Shown: positions 1 to 9,231, counted from the first letter of the stretch. The stretch: 64,000 nucleotides of DNA from Sphingomonas sp. PAMC26645 (GCF_004795835.1 NZ_CP039249.1:3509001-3573000), one strand, 5' to 3'. Program-made: numbers and translations. Notes: generated by a model from the letters alone, not told the origin.

Positions 1-1
1 C

Positions 2-112
2 GACGAAGCGGCTGCGCGGGAGGCATGGGGAACGGCTGCGAAATTGTCGCCGACGACCGATGTCGGACGCAACGCGGTTATGGCGCTCAGGCAGTTCGAC
101 GCTGCGAAATAA
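2..112 (+). CDS. C-terminal end of an unidentified protein (partial)
   Basis: One frame is open from the left edge to a TAA at 110-112 and gives 36 residues of ordinary alanine-rich protein ending in QFDAAK. The composition looks like a real C-terminus, perhaps the last helices of a TPR-like protein, but the bulk lies outside the window and no family can be named. It is convergent with the desaturase gene, whose stop lies 46 bases away. Confidence 0.4.
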   Translation, partial: DEAAAREAWGTAAKLSPTTDVGRNAVMALRQFDAAK

Positions 113-157
113 TCCGGAATGCTGGGCCAGTCGCTCACGACCGGCCCGGCATTCTCA

Positions 158-1309
158 TCAGCGGCGGACCATCGTGCTGCGTGCGATCTTGCTCACCAGA
201 CCGGGCAGACCAGGATAGCTCGCCTTGTGATACGGCGAGAGCGCGTCGAGTTCGGCGGTGATGCGGCGGTGAGCCTCGCCGAGTGCATGGTAGGGTAGAC
301 CCGGCAACAGGTGATGCAGCGCGTGGTAGCGCAGACCAACCGGTGCCCACAGCGCGGGCAGCAACGCCGGCGGCGGGACGTTGACCGTATCGAGATACTG
401 CGCGGTTACCGTCATCGGCTCGCCGTCATTCTCCCACAGATGCGCGACCAGCGTGCGGACCTGATTAAGCACCGCGAATGCCGAGGCGACGACAAAGATC
501 GTCACGAACGCGCGCAGCGGCAGCACGCCGGTCACCGTAATCGCGATCAGCGTGATCGCCCACAGGCTCGCAGCAATCTCGAGCCGATCCCAATAAGCCT
601 TTGCCTCGCCTTCAGGGGCGCGGCGGCGGAACTGCGGGTTGATCGCGAGGGCCGAATAGCGCTCGACGATCATCGTCCGCAGCTTGGGCGACAGCAGCGA
701 GATCGGCGACAGGATCGCGAACCGGATCAGCAGCGCGATCGGTGCGAGCGCCGACACGACGATGAACAGCGGCAGCGTCCACGGCTTCATGAGCGCGAGC
801 GGCAGGTATTCGGGATCCTCGACCGTGCCGTAGCGGGTCTTGGCGTGATGGAGGTTGTGGACGCCCTCGTACATGAAGGACGGGGTCATGAGCGGAATGC
901 CGACTAGCACGTTCCAGCCGAGCCGGAAGTTCGAGACGGACGCATGCTTCATGTGGCTGACTTCGTGAATGAAGCTCAGACCGCGGTAGAGCCCCAGCAT
1001 CGCCATTATGCCAGCAACGATCACCACCGGCGTCGACGTCGAGGTGGCCGCTACTGCCAGCGCACCATAGCCGACCACCATCGAAGCGATCAGGTCGGCC
1101 CAATAGATTGCCGGGCGCGGCTTCACCAGATCGCGCGTCAGGTCGGCAGCTGCACGCAGCATCGCCTTGTCGTCGGCAACGCGCTCCATCCCTCCGACGC
1201 GGGGCGAACCCGCGGGAATGGAAGCTGGAGCGGCCGTGCCGCGAGCGAGGCTGAGCGATGTGTCCATGGGCATATCCATTGCCCGAAGATAGTGGCGGTA
1301 CCGTGGCAT
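158..1309 (-). CDS. Membrane fatty acid desaturase-family protein
   Basis: A 383-residue integral membrane di-iron oxygenase of the fatty acid desaturase superfamily. Three histidine clusters are visible: HEVSH at residues 115-119, HNLHH at 151-155 and HALHH near residue 330. Hydrophobic segments lie at about 72-108, 180-205, 255-290 and 315-325. Such enzymes desaturate or hydroxylate acyl chains in the cytoplasmic membrane. The most upstream ATG has no clear Shine-Dalgarno sequence; Met11 or Met13 are alternatives. It is divergent from a GNAT-fold acyltransferase that may make ceramide, so a role in sphingolipid chain modification is possible, but that is inference; the substrate cannot be read from sequence. 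Confidence 0.85.
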   Translation of the reverse strand: MPRYRHYLRAMDMPMDTSLSLARGTAAPASIPAGSPRVGGMERVADDKAMLRAAADLTRDLVKPRPAIYWADLIASMVVGYGALAVAATSTSTPVVIVAGIMAMLGLYRGLSFIHEVSHMKHASVSNFRLGWNVLVGIPLMTPSFMYEGVHNLHHAKTRYGTVEDPEYLPLALMKPWTLPLFIVVSALAPIALLIRFAILSPISLLSPKLRTMIVERYSALAINPQFRRRAPEGEAKAYWDRLEIAASLWAITLIAITVTGVLPLRAFVTIFVVASAFAVLNQVRTLVAHLWENDGEPMTVTAQYLDTVNVPPPALLPALWAPVGLRYHALHHLLPGLPYHALGEAHRRITAELDALSPYHKASYPGLPGLVSKIARSTMVRR

Positions 1310-1444
1310 TTACAGGCCGCACGGATGCCACCGTGCCGGAGGAAAGCCGATCACTCTGACAGGGTCTTGCGATGACGCAGGTGTCACTCGCCTTTATTCG
1401 CTTCGCTGGGTAGACACGCGCAACTGCGTATTTGGGAACACGAC

Positions 1445-2596
1445 ATGGCCAAGCTCATCATTCGACCGGTCGAGACCAAGAAGGACCGCAAGATCTTCAT
1501 CGATCTGCCGTTTCGTCTCTATGCCGACGATCCCAATTGGGTGCCGCCTTTGAAATCGGAAGCGCTGGGGCTGATCACGCCCGAGAAGAACGGCTGGTTC
1601 AGCCATGCCAAGGCGCAGTTGTTCCTGGCGGAAGAGGACGGCCGCGTGGTCGGGCGGATCTCAGCGCATATCGATACGCTCGCGCTGACCATGCCGGCCG
1701 AGCAGGGGTTCGGGCCCGGCGTCGGCCAATGGGGCCTGATGGAAGCGGAGCGGCAGGACGTGTTCCAGGCGCTGCTGGAGCGCGCCGAGGCATGGCTTCG
1801 CGAGCAGGGCATGACGCGTGCGCTGGGACCGATCAGCATGTCGATCTGGGAGGAGCCGGGCCTGCTGATCGACGGTTACGACCATCCGCCCACGATCATG
1901 ATGGGCCACGCCAAGCGGGAATATCGCGGCTGGATCGAATGGGCGAACTATCGTCCGATCAAGCAGCTGATGACCTATGAGGTCGACGTCACCAAGCAGT
2001 TTCCGCCGATCGTCCAGCGCATCATCAAGTCGGGCGAGAAGAACCCGCGGATCAGCGTGCGCAACGTCGACAAGACCAAGTTCGAGGAGGAGGCGGCGAT
2101 CATCCTGTCGATCCTCAACGACGCGTGGCGCGACAATTGGGGGTTCGTGCCGCTGACCCCGCCGGAGATCAAGGACGTCGGCGTGAAGCTGAAGCCGATC
2201 GTGTTCAACGACCTGATCCGGATTGCCGAACTGGACGGCAAGCCAGTCGCGTTCATGATCACGCTGCCGGACCTGAACGAGGCGATCAAGCCGCTGAACG
2301 GGAACCTGCTGCCGTTCGGTTGGGCCAAACTGTTGTGGTGGTTGCGCAAACCCAAGGTGCGGACGGTGCGCGTGCCGCTGATGGGGGTGGTGAAGGAACT
2401 GCAGGCGTCGCGGATGGCGAGCCAACTGGCCTTCATGATGATCGAATATATCCGTCGTGCCTCGGTCGAGAATTACGGTGCGCAGCGTGCGGAGATCGGC
2501 TGGATCCTGGACGACAACCAGGGGATGCGGTCGATTGCCGAGACGATCGAGAGCCGGGTGAACAAGGTGTACCAAGTGTACGAGCGGGTGCTGTAA
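1445..2596 (+). CDS. GNAT-fold N-acyltransferase, possible bacterial ceramide synthase
   Basis: A 383-residue protein with two acyltransferase-like halves: an N-terminal part starting LIIRPVETKKDRKIF with a conserved DPNWVPPL segment, and a C-terminal part ending in a GNAT-like strand-helix (AEIGWILDDNQGMRSIAE). Proteins of this type are often annotated as N-acetyltransferase or dATP pyrophosphohydrolase. From memory, the Caulobacter protein shown to be the bacterial ceramide synthase (CC_1154/CCNA_01212) belongs to this group, and sphingomonads make glycosphingolipids, so N-acylation of a long-chain base is a plausible function. No serine palmitoyltransferase or reductase gene lies nearby to support it. 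It is divergent from the desaturase. The ATG follows a weak GGGAAC about six bases upstream. Confidence 0.6.
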   Translation: MAKLIIRPVETKKDRKIFIDLPFRLYADDPNWVPPLKSEALGLITPEKNGWFSHAKAQLFLAEEDGRVVGRISAHIDTLALTMPAEQGFGPGVGQWGLMEAERQDVFQALLERAEAWLREQGMTRALGPISMSIWEEPGLLIDGYDHPPTIMMGHAKREYRGWIEWANYRPIKQLMTYEVDVTKQFPPIVQRIIKSGEKNPRISVRNVDKTKFEEEAAIILSILNDAWRDNWGFVPLTPPEIKDVGVKLKPIVFNDLIRIAELDGKPVAFMITLPDLNEAIKPLNGNLLPFGWAKLLWWLRKPKVRTVRVPLMGVVKELQASRMASQLAFMMIEYIRRASVENYGAQRAEIGWILDDNQGMRSIAETIESRVNKVYQVYERVL

Positions 2597-2612
2597 CGCG
2601 CGCCTCTTCTTT

Positions 2613-2693
2613 GTCATCCTGACGAAAGTCAGGACCCAGGGTACCAAACGCTGCTCCATTTTGGCTCTGGATCCTGACTTTCGTCAGGATGAC
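2613..2693. repeat. Composite inverted repeat, family A, full copy
   Basis: Two facing hairpins, TCCTGACGAAAGTCAGGA at the left and its complement at the right, each followed inward by CCAGG or CTCTGG, with about 28 bases of unrelated spacer. It lies between the stops of two convergent genes. Other copies are at 52611-52638 (half) and 53722-53801 (full). It could act as a bidirectional terminator or mRNA stabiliser; no T-run follows. Confidence 0.9.
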
Positions 2694-2709
2694 GGAAGGC
2701 ATTGTGCCG

Positions 2710-3036
2710 CTAATCCCGCCTCCCCTTGCCAAGCGGAATCTTGAGCGTCACCGCGGCCCCCTGCCCGCTTGCGCCGGGTAGCTGCGTTCGGATCGCGTGG
2801 ACGTTGCCCGTGCCGCCATCCGGCAGCCGGAACGACAGCGGGTCACCCCGCGGCGGCTGGACCGGTGCGGGGAGCGTCGCCAGCCTTTGGTCGGTCGAAC
2901 GCGCGCAGACGACGATCTCGCCATCGGGGTCGGTCTGGACCGGACACGGCATCGTCGGCCTAACAGGCCTTTTGCGTAATTCGGGGGGAAGCGGCGGCCC
3001 GGCTACCGCTTGGAGCAGGAGCAGGCCGGCCAGCAT
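2710..3036 (-). CDS. Hypothetical small secreted protein
   Basis: A 108-residue protein whose N-terminus (MLAGLLLLQAVAGPPLPPEL) looks like a short signal peptide or anchor, followed by a proline-rich stretch and one Cys pair (PCPVQ and VVCAR). No family recognised. Its ATG begins immediately after the TAG of the outer-membrane protein gene, so the two are probably translated from one mRNA downstream of erpA and xth. A cell-envelope location is inferred only from the N-terminus. Confidence 0.65.
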   Translation of the reverse strand: MLAGLLLLQAVAGPPLPPELRKRPVRPTMPCPVQTDPDGEIVVCARSTDQRLATLPAPVQPPRGDPLSFRLPDGGTGNVHAIRTQLPGASGQGAAVTLKIPLGKGRRD

Positions 3037-3825
3037 CTAGAAGCGCCGGGATATGCCAGCATACAGCCGCGCATCCGGGGTGTTCGCGTTCAACCCCGCT
3101 GCGCCGAATATGTCGAACTGGAGATTGTCGTTCGCCATCCAGGCCAGCGAAAGCGCCGCGACCGCCTGCGTCTCATGCTCCTGCGGATCGTCGTCGCGGA
3201 GCGCCTGCATCTCGCCGGTCAGCGTGAAGGCCTTGTCGAGTTTCACCGCCAGGCCAGCGGTCGAACTGTACGCGAGATGCCGGCCATTGCCGTCCTGATC
3301 GACCGCGGCATCGATCTCCGGCGTCAGGTCGAGCGAGACCGTGTCGGATATCTCGTACGTGACAGGGACGAGGAAACCTGCGCCCCAATCGCCGGCGCCG
3401 ATCGACGAGCGACCGACCGGCAAAGTCACGAACGGCAGCACCGATACCGACAAGCCGGCGCCGTCGGGATTGTGGAGATTCGCCTTCATCCCGAGCGATA
3501 CGTCGCCGACACCGTTCACCGTATCGACGCCGGTCGAATCGCGCATCCGGTCGTGCCCGAACGGCGTCCAGCCGATCCGCGCCTCGATCGAGTCGCTCAC
3601 GCCGACGCGAACTAGCGTGTCGCCGAACAGAATGTTGTCCTCGCGCGAGCCCGGCTGGTCGTCGCGCGTCCAGTCCGCGATCGACGTCTCGACCGAGATT
3701 TTGCCGGGCGCGATCGTGCAGGCCGGCGTGTCGATGCCAGGACGATCGGGGCAATATTCGCGGTCCTGCGCCATTGCAGCGCTGGAAAGGCTCGCCAAGG
3801 CGATACCGAGAAGCAGCCGCTTCAT
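3037..3825 (-). CDS. Outer-membrane beta-barrel protein (PF13557-like transporter family)
   Basis: 262 residues with a clear signal peptide (MKRLLLGIALASLSSAAMAQ) followed by alternating amphipathic strands and a terminal phenylalanine (SRRF), the usual BAM recognition signature. The pattern resembles the family annotated as transporter or MetA-pathway of phenol degradation, whose substrate is generally unknown. The start at 3825 is chosen because the signal peptide begins there and the ATG overlaps the xth stop (ATGA), implying translational coupling; a longer in-frame extension has no signal peptide. The following small gene abuts its stop. Confidence 0.8.
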   Translation of the reverse strand: MKRLLLGIALASLSSAAMAQDREYCPDRPGIDTPACTIAPGKISVETSIADWTRDDQPGSREDNILFGDTLVRVGVSDSIEARIGWTPFGHDRMRDSTGVDTVNGVGDVSLGMKANLHNPDGAGLSVSVLPFVTLPVGRSSIGAGDWGAGFLVPVTYEISDTVSLDLTPEIDAAVDQDGNGRHLAYSSTAGLAVKLDKAFTLTGEMQALRDDDPQEHETQAVAALSLAWMANDNLQFDIFGAAGLNANTPDARLYAGISRRF

Positions 3826-4592
3826 CGCAGGCGAACCCAGGTCGGCGCATGGTCGCTGGCCTTTTCCCGCCCGCGATAGGCCTTGTCGACGCCGGCATCG
3901 ATCATCCGGTCGGCAGCCTGCGGGCTGAGCAGCAAATGGTCGATCCGGAACCCGGCGTCGCGCTGCCACGCGCCGGCCTGGTAATCCCAGAACGTCCATA
4001 CGCCACCCTTGGGGAATTGCGTGCGGAGCGCGTCGGTCCAGCCCTGTGCGACGAGCGCGCGGTAATGCTCGCGGCTTTCCGGTTGCATGAGCGCGTCGTC
4101 CTGCATCGCGCGGACCGAGAAGGTATCGTCGTCGTTGGCAATGACGTTGTAGTCGCCCGCGAGGATGGCCGGCCTTTCCTCCGCGAGCAGGACGCGCGCG
4201 CGGGCCGCGAGGCGGTCCATCCAGCGGAGTTTATAGTCGAACTTCGGGCCGGGCTGCGGGTTGCCGTTGGGCAGGTAGAGCGCGGCGACGATCAGGCCGT
4301 CGATCTCCGCCTCGAGGTAGCGGCTGTGCTCGTCCTCGGGTTCACCTTCGAGTCCCCGCTGGCGCACGACCGGCGTGCCGCTCTTCGCGAGGATCGCGAC
4401 GCCGTTCCACGCTTTTTGGCCGTGCCAGACCGCGCCATAGCCGGCGGCTTCGATATCGGCGATCGGGAAGGTGTCGTCGCTCGACTTCAATTCCTGGAGA
4501 CAGACGATGTCGGGCTGGTCTTCAGTGAGATACTCGATCAGCCGCGGCAACCGCGCCTTGATGCCGTTGACGTTGTACGTGACGATTTTCAT
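3822..4592 (-). CDS. xth: Exodeoxyribonuclease III
   Basis: A 256-residue class II AP endonuclease/3'-5' exonuclease of the EEP fold used in base-excision repair. Visible signatures are MKIVTYNVNGIKAR at the N-terminus, the metal-binding Glu34 in LQELK, the GDYNV motif and the terminal SDHAP motif with the catalytic Asp-His pair. Length is close to E. coli XthA (268). The start at 4592 aligns with the family; upstream in-frame sequence runs into erpA. It follows erpA by seven bases and its stop overlaps the next start. Confidence 0.95.
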   Translation of the reverse strand: MKIVTYNVNGIKARLPRLIEYLTEDQPDIVCLQELKSSDDTFPIADIEAAGYGAVWHGQKAWNGVAILAKSGTPVVRQRGLEGEPEDEHSRYLEAEIDGLIVAALYLPNGNPQPGPKFDYKLRWMDRLAARARVLLAEERPAILAGDYNVIANDDDTFSVRAMQDDALMQPESREHYRALVAQGWTDALRTQFPKGGVWTFWDYQAGAWQRDAGFRIDHLLLSPQAADRMIDAGVDKAYRGREKASDHAPTWVRLR

Positions 4593-4599
4593 GGCAGTC

Positions 4600-4938
4600 T
4601 CAGACCGAGAAGCTGGAGCCGCAGCCGCAACCCGACGCGGCGTTGGGGTTCTCGACCTTAAATGCCGCACCGGCGAGCGACTCGACGTAATCGACCGCGC
4701 AGCCACGGACGAGATCGATGCTGACGCTGTCGACGACGAGCTTCACGCCATCATGCTCGGCGATAACGTCATCGGACTCGACCGAATCGGCGAACCCGAA
4801 CTTGTACTGGAACCCGGAGCAGCCGCCGCCGTCAACCGAGAGACGCAGGATCGCCGGCTTCCCCTGCTTGACGGCGATCGCCGCGACGCGCGCCGCGGCG
4901 GAGGGGGTGAGGATGATGTCTTGGACCAGCGTTGCCAT
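4600..4938 (-). CDS. erpA: Iron-sulfur cluster insertion protein (A-type carrier)
   Basis: A 112-residue A-type iron-sulfur carrier (HesB/IscA fold). The three ligand cysteines are Cys40 in GGGCSGF and Cys104/Cys106 in SGCGCGSSF. Such proteins accept [2Fe-2S] or [4Fe-4S] clusters from IscU or SUF and pass them to apo-enzymes in the cytoplasm; the quinolinate synthase and ETF-QO encoded in this window are cluster enzymes of the kind served. The assignment to erpA rather than iscA rests on length and on the xth neighbour common in sphingomonads. It lies between the M23 and xth genes. Confidence 0.88.
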   Translation of the reverse strand: MATLVQDIILTPSAAARVAAIAVKQGKPAILRLSVDGGGCSGFQYKFGFADSVESDDVIAEHDGVKLVVDSVSIDLVRGCAVDYVESLAGAAFKVENPNAASGCGCGSSFSV

Positions 4939-4985
4939 GCGCTGGAGATAGGAGGTTGCGCTATCCGCGGCAACCTTGGGGTTGA

Positions 4986-5705
4986 TCAGTCCTGCGCGGC
5001 GGGGCCGCTCGTCGAAACCGGGATCGCGTTTACCGAGCGGTCCTGCGCTGCGAGCAGGTAATCGGCGGTGGTCAGGAAGGGTACCGGGTTGACCGCGTGG
5101 CCGTCGATGCGGACTTCGTAATGGAGATGCGAGCCGGTCGAGCGGCCGGTCGAACCCATCAGCGCGATCAGCTGGCCGCGAACGACGCGGGCGTTGTCGC
5201 CGACGAGGATCTTCGACAGATGGCCGTAGCGCGTCGCGATGCCCTTGCCGTGGCTGATCTCGACCATGTTGCCATAGCCGCCCTGGCGACCGGCGTGCGC
5301 AATGATGCCGTCGGCGGTGGCATAGATCGGCGTGCCGATCGGGCCGGGAATGTCGACGCCGGCATGCATCGCCGCGGTGCCGCGAAACGGATCGGAGCGA
5401 ATGCCGAAATTGCCGGTGAACGAAAGCGAGTGGACCGGCTGAACCGACGGGATCGCGATCACACCCTGCTGCGTCGCGTCGAGCTTCTTCCAGGTCTGGA
5501 ACAGCGTGCGGAACTGCGCATCGGCGCGGAGATCGGCGGTGGCTTCCTCAGTATTCGCGGCGATCATCGGACCACCGGTTGCAGCGACGTGGTGCGCTAT
5601 TTTGGAAGCGACGACCTGAGCCTGGGCGGTCGTGCCGACCGTGGTCATCCCCATCATGGTTGCGGCGATCGCCAACCGGCGGAACGTGAACGACTTGGAC
5701 ACCAT
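4986..5705 (-). CDS. M23-family peptidoglycan metallopeptidase
   Basis: 239 residues from the chosen start. The N-terminus (MVSKSFTFRRLAIAATMMG) is a signal peptide ending near AQAQ. The C-terminal half is an LytM/peptidase M23 domain: RSDPFRGTAAMHAGVDIP with the first zinc His and Asp, then GYGNMVEISHG, TRYGHLSKI and SHLHYEVRIDG with the HxH motif. All ligands are present, so it is probably an active endopeptidase of the envelope. The ATG at 5705 has AAGG eight bases upstream; an alternative at 5756 would bury the signal peptide. The next gene is erpA after 47 bases. Confidence 0.88.
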   Translation of the reverse strand: MVSKSFTFRRLAIAATMMGMTTVGTTAQAQVVASKIAHHVAATGGPMIAANTEEATADLRADAQFRTLFQTWKKLDATQQGVIAIPSVQPVHSLSFTGNFGIRSDPFRGTAAMHAGVDIPGPIGTPIYATADGIIAHAGRQGGYGNMVEISHGKGIATRYGHLSKILVGDNARVVRGQLIALMGSTGRSTGSHLHYEVRIDGHAVNPVPFLTTADYLLAAQDRSVNAIPVSTSGPAAQD

Positions 5706-6025
5706 CGACACGGCCTTGAGGCGCGTCACGATGGCTGCTGCGGTAAATTCGACCATTGGTCCCCGACACAAAAATGCAGGGCCGTTCGCTTCAAGGCGGA
5801 CGGCTCCGAAACTCTGTCCTGACTCGCAGCCCCTCCGCGCACCAGACACTGTGGGTTAGGCCGGATACCGCCGTTCCGGGCAAGAGCGCGACGTTAACGG
5901 CGCGGCGGAACGGCAGGTTGATGCGGCGAGTTGATGCAAATTGGGACGATTGCGAGGGAACAGTAAGCCGACGACGGCATCGGACGTGAAATGTCGGCGA
6001 ATCTTCGAACGTTACTGCAGGCTGT
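5706..6025. other. Gene-free interval upstream of the M23 gene
   Basis: About 320 bases between the bcp stop and the M23 start, both on minus. It must hold the M23 promoter, but I see no convincing -35/-10 pair, EcfG motif, terminator with T-run or repeat-family copy. An alternative upstream M23 start codon lies at 5756. Confidence 0.6.
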
Positions 6026-6478
6026 TCAGAGCGCCTTGGCGGCAGCCAGAACCGCTTCGGCATGGCCCGCCACGCGGACCTTGTGCCACGCCTTTGCCAG
6101 CGTGCCGTCGGTGCCGAACAGGAACGTCGCGCGCTCGATCCCCATATACTTGCGACCGTACATCGCCTTCTCGACCCACACGCCGAAAGCGTCGCAGGCA
6201 ACACCTTCGACATCGCTGGCAAGCCGGACCGCAAGTTCATGTTTTGCCGTGAATTTTGCGTGCGATGCGGGACTGTCCTTCGACACGCCGACAACGGTTA
6301 CGCCCGCCGTTTCGAACGCGTCGGAAAGTGCGGAGAAGTCCTTAGCTTCGGTGGTGCAGCCGGCCGTGTCGTCCTTCGGGTAGAAATACACCACCAGCGG
6401 CGCGCCGAGGCTCGCGAGCGAAACCACGGCGTCATCGATCGTCACCGACACGTCAGGGATCTTCGAACCTTCATCCAT
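6026..6478 (-). CDS. bcp: Thiol peroxidase, Bcp-type peroxiredoxin
   Basis: A 150-residue AhpC/TSA-fold peroxiredoxin that reduces hydrogen peroxide and organic hydroperoxides with thioredoxin. The peroxidatic cysteine is Cys41 in KDDTAGCTTEAKDF; another Cys lies near residue 94 (GVACDAFG). The C-terminal core YMGIERATFLFGTDG is typical of the family. The start overlaps the end of glnE by eight bases, so it is co-transcribed with it. Placement near the stress-response locus is suggestive but no EcfG motif was found for it. Confidence 0.92.
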   Translation of the reverse strand: MDEGSKIPDVSVTIDDAVVSLASLGAPLVVYFYPKDDTAGCTTEAKDFSALSDAFETAGVTVVGVSKDSPASHAKFTAKHELAVRLASDVEGVACDAFGVWVEKAMYGRKYMGIERATFLFGTDGTLAKAWHKVRVAGHAEAVLAAAKAL

Positions 6479-9155
6479 CCTGCTCTCCCGTCACCTGCGC
6501 CCAGAACTGGCGGACCTCCTGCCGCGTCGTTTCGAGCGTGGCAACCACCGCTGCCCAGTCCGTCACGCCGATCGCGCGCGCGATGAGATCCTCCGTTGCA
6601 TGCCCCGGCGGCGCGGCATCGGGCGCGACGAGCCGCAACGTCACGAGCAGGCGGGTGAGGACGTCGTGCGCCGGGCGGAGCGACGGCGGGACAAGGTCCA
6701 GTTGGATCAATGCATCGATCGCCCCGCCAAGATTGGGATCGAAACCGGCCTTGTTCACGAGCTGGACGACATGGGTCGCGAATTCGAGATCGACGAGGCC
6801 ACCGGGAAGCAGCTTGGCGTCGAGTGCCCCCTTGGGCGGCTTATGCGCGGCCATGTCGCTGCGCATCGTCCGTGCGTCGGCGATCACGTCGCGCGCCGGT
6901 CGATCGCCTTCGAGCACGCCGCGGACGATCGCCGCCACCGCATCCCGAGCTACGGCCGATCCGAATACCGGGCGGGCGCGGGTGAGCGCCATGTGCTCCC
7001 AGGTCCAGGCATCCTCGCGCTGGTAGCGGGCGAAGCTGTCGAGCGTGACGACCAGTGGCCCCTGCCCGCCCGATGGCCGCAACCGGGTGTCGATCTGATA
7101 CAGCGGGCCTGCCGCGGTCGCGACCGACAGAGCGCCGGTCAACCGCTGGGCGAGACGGTTGTAGTAGAGCGTTGCACCGAGCGGTTTCGGACCCTCGGAC
7201 TCGGCGGAGAAGTCGCCCGTAAACAGATAGATAAGATCGAGATCGGACGCGTGGGTCAGCATCGCTCCGCCCATTCGACCGAGCGCGAGAACGACGAGTT
7301 CGCTGTCCGGCACTTGGCCATGGACCTTGGCGAATTCCTCGATCGTCGCAAAGGCGAGGACGCCGATCGCCGCCTCCGCGACCCGTGCATAGCCTGCCGC
7401 GACGTCGAGCGGATCGGACACGCCGGCGACAATCTGTGCCCCGAGCGCGAATCGAAGCTCGCCGACGACGCGGCGGACATGGTCGAGCCGGGACTGATAG
7501 TCGCCGCCCGCCTCGCCCGCGCGCATGACGGCTTCGAGGGCGGCGACGTCGCCGACGGGTTCGAACGCCGTCGCGTCGATCAGTCCGTCGAGCAGATCGG
7601 GGCGACGCCCGAGATCGTCCGCGAGCGTGGGCGCGTGACTCAGGATGGCGGCAAGCAACGTCGCCAAGCCCGGTCGCGCCTCTAACAAGCGGAAGATGTT
7701 GATGGCGCTCGGCAGGCGTTCGAGCAATGCGTCCAATCGGAGAAGCGCCGCCTGCGGGACGGGCGCGGTCGCCAACGCGGGGACGAGAGTCGGCAACACC
7801 GCCTCCAGCGCCTCACGCGCGGCCGGACTGCGCAACGCGGGATAAGCGCCACCCCGCCACGCCTCGATCCGCCGACGTGCCGATTCGGGCTCGTCGAACC
7901 CTGCCGCGGCGAGATCGGCTTCCAGCGTCACGGCATCATGCGAGAAGGCCGGGCGGACGGTGTCGTCGAGCGCATCGTAGATCCGGCCGGTCGCCGTGAC
8001 GCGCGGTTCGAGCAGCGCTAACAGCGCGCCCGAACCGTCCAACCCGTGCAGTTTCGCCACGCGGTCGAGCGCGTCGCCGGTCGGCAAGGCGTGCGTCTGG
8101 CGATCGTCGATCATCTGGACGCGGTGCTCGATCGTCCGGAGCAGCGTGTAGCCCTCGATCAACGCAGTCGATTCGTCTGTGCCGATCCAACCTGCTTCGG
8201 CCAGGCGGGATAGGGCATCGCGCGTTGCGGGCGCGCGCAGGGCGGGATCGCGGCCGCCGTGGATGAGCTGGTGGATCTGCGCGAAGAACTCGGCTTCGCG
8301 GATGCCGCCGCGCCCACGCTTTAGGTCATAGCCGGGGCCGAACGCCTGGCCTTGCGAATGATGATCGCGGATCCGCGCGGAGATGCCGCGGATTTCGCCG
8401 ATCGCGCCGAAATCGAGCGCGCGACGCCACACGAACGGGCGGATCGCATCGAGGAACCGCTGGCCCAACGCAATGTCACAGGCCGCGGCGCGCGCGCGAA
8501 TGAAGGCGGCGCGCTCCCACGGCAGCGCCTGCGCCTCGTAATAGCCGATCGCCGCATCGATCGGCAGCGCGATCGGCGTGATCTCGGGCGATGGCCGCAG
8601 GCGGAGGTCGACGCGCAAGACATAGCCGTCGCCGTCACGCGCCTGGAGCAGTTCGACGACTCGCTTGCCGATCCGGACCGCCGCCTCTTCCGGCTCCTCG
8701 CGCGGCCGCCTTGGCAGCGTCGCTGGGTCATACAACAGGATCGGATCGATGTCCGACGAGTAGTTGAGTTCGCTGCTGCCCTGCTTGCCGAGCGCGATCG
8801 CGACGAAGCCGCGTGGTTCGGCGCCAGGGGTCCGTTCCTCGATCGCGGTGCGGATCGCGGTGTCGAGCGCATAGTCGGCGAAGCGGGTCAGCGCGCCGGT
8901 CACCGCAGTGAGATCGAGAACGCCTGCCAGATCGCCGATCGCGACGTTGAGGGCCATTGCGCGCCGTTCGATCCGCAGGCGACGCGCGACCGGCATGTCG
9001 GCTTCGGCACTCGACAAGGAGAGGTCCAGCTTGCCAGCCGCCAGCGATCGCGCCAAGTCCGGCTCACGGTTGAGGACCATCGTCAGGAATGGGGACCAAA
9101 GTCTTGCGCGGTCGAGTGCGGCGTTTATCGCCAGTTCAGGTGAGACTAAAGCCAT
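6471..9155 (-). CDS. glnE: Bifunctional glutamine synthetase adenylyltransferase/adenylyl-removing enzyme
   Basis: 894 residues, slightly shorter than E. coli GlnE (946). It adenylylates and deadenylylates glutamine synthetase in response to PII and glutamine. Two nucleotidyltransferase domains are visible: the N-terminal adenylyl-removase site with GKQGSSELNYSSDIDP near residue 120 and the C-terminal adenylyltransferase site with LGRMGGAMLTHASDLDLIY near residue 625, each keeping the paired aspartates. GGLVDLEFATHVVQL lies near the C-terminus. bcp overlaps its 3' end. Confidence 0.96.
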   Translation of the reverse strand: MALVSPELAINAALDRARLWSPFLTMVLNREPDLARSLAAGKLDLSLSSAEADMPVARRLRIERRAMALNVAIGDLAGVLDLTAVTGALTRFADYALDTAIRTAIEERTPGAEPRGFVAIALGKQGSSELNYSSDIDPILLYDPATLPRRPREEPEEAAVRIGKRVVELLQARDGDGYVLRVDLRLRPSPEITPIALPIDAAIGYYEAQALPWERAAFIRARAAACDIALGQRFLDAIRPFVWRRALDFGAIGEIRGISARIRDHHSQGQAFGPGYDLKRGRGGIREAEFFAQIHQLIHGGRDPALRAPATRDALSRLAEAGWIGTDESTALIEGYTLLRTIEHRVQMIDDRQTHALPTGDALDRVAKLHGLDGSGALLALLEPRVTATGRIYDALDDTVRPAFSHDAVTLEADLAAAGFDEPESARRRIEAWRGGAYPALRSPAAREALEAVLPTLVPALATAPVPQAALLRLDALLERLPSAINIFRLLEARPGLATLLAAILSHAPTLADDLGRRPDLLDGLIDATAFEPVGDVAALEAVMRAGEAGGDYQSRLDHVRRVVGELRFALGAQIVAGVSDPLDVAAGYARVAEAAIGVLAFATIEEFAKVHGQVPDSELVVLALGRMGGAMLTHASDLDLIYLFTGDFSAESEGPKPLGATLYYNRLAQRLTGALSVATAAGPLYQIDTRLRPSGGQGPLVVTLDSFARYQREDAWTWEHMALTRARPVFGSAVARDAVAAIVRGVLEGDRPARDVIADARTMRSDMAAHKPPKGALDAKLLPGGLVDLEFATHVVQLVNKAGFDPNLGGAIDALIQLDLVPPSLRPAHDVLTRLLVTLRLVAPDAAPPGHATEDLIARAIGVTDWAAVVATLETTRQEVRQFWAQVTGEQDG

Positions 9156-9231
9156 GCGACATCGCTATAATCCGCTACCTACGCATGTCACGACAAAGCA
9201 ACGAAAACGCTATTGGCCCGTTGTAGCGAAC

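Noticed and set aside
5893..5930. GGAAC with GTT 18 bases later on plus
   Set aside because: Spacing is outside 16-17 and there is no plus-strand gene downstream.
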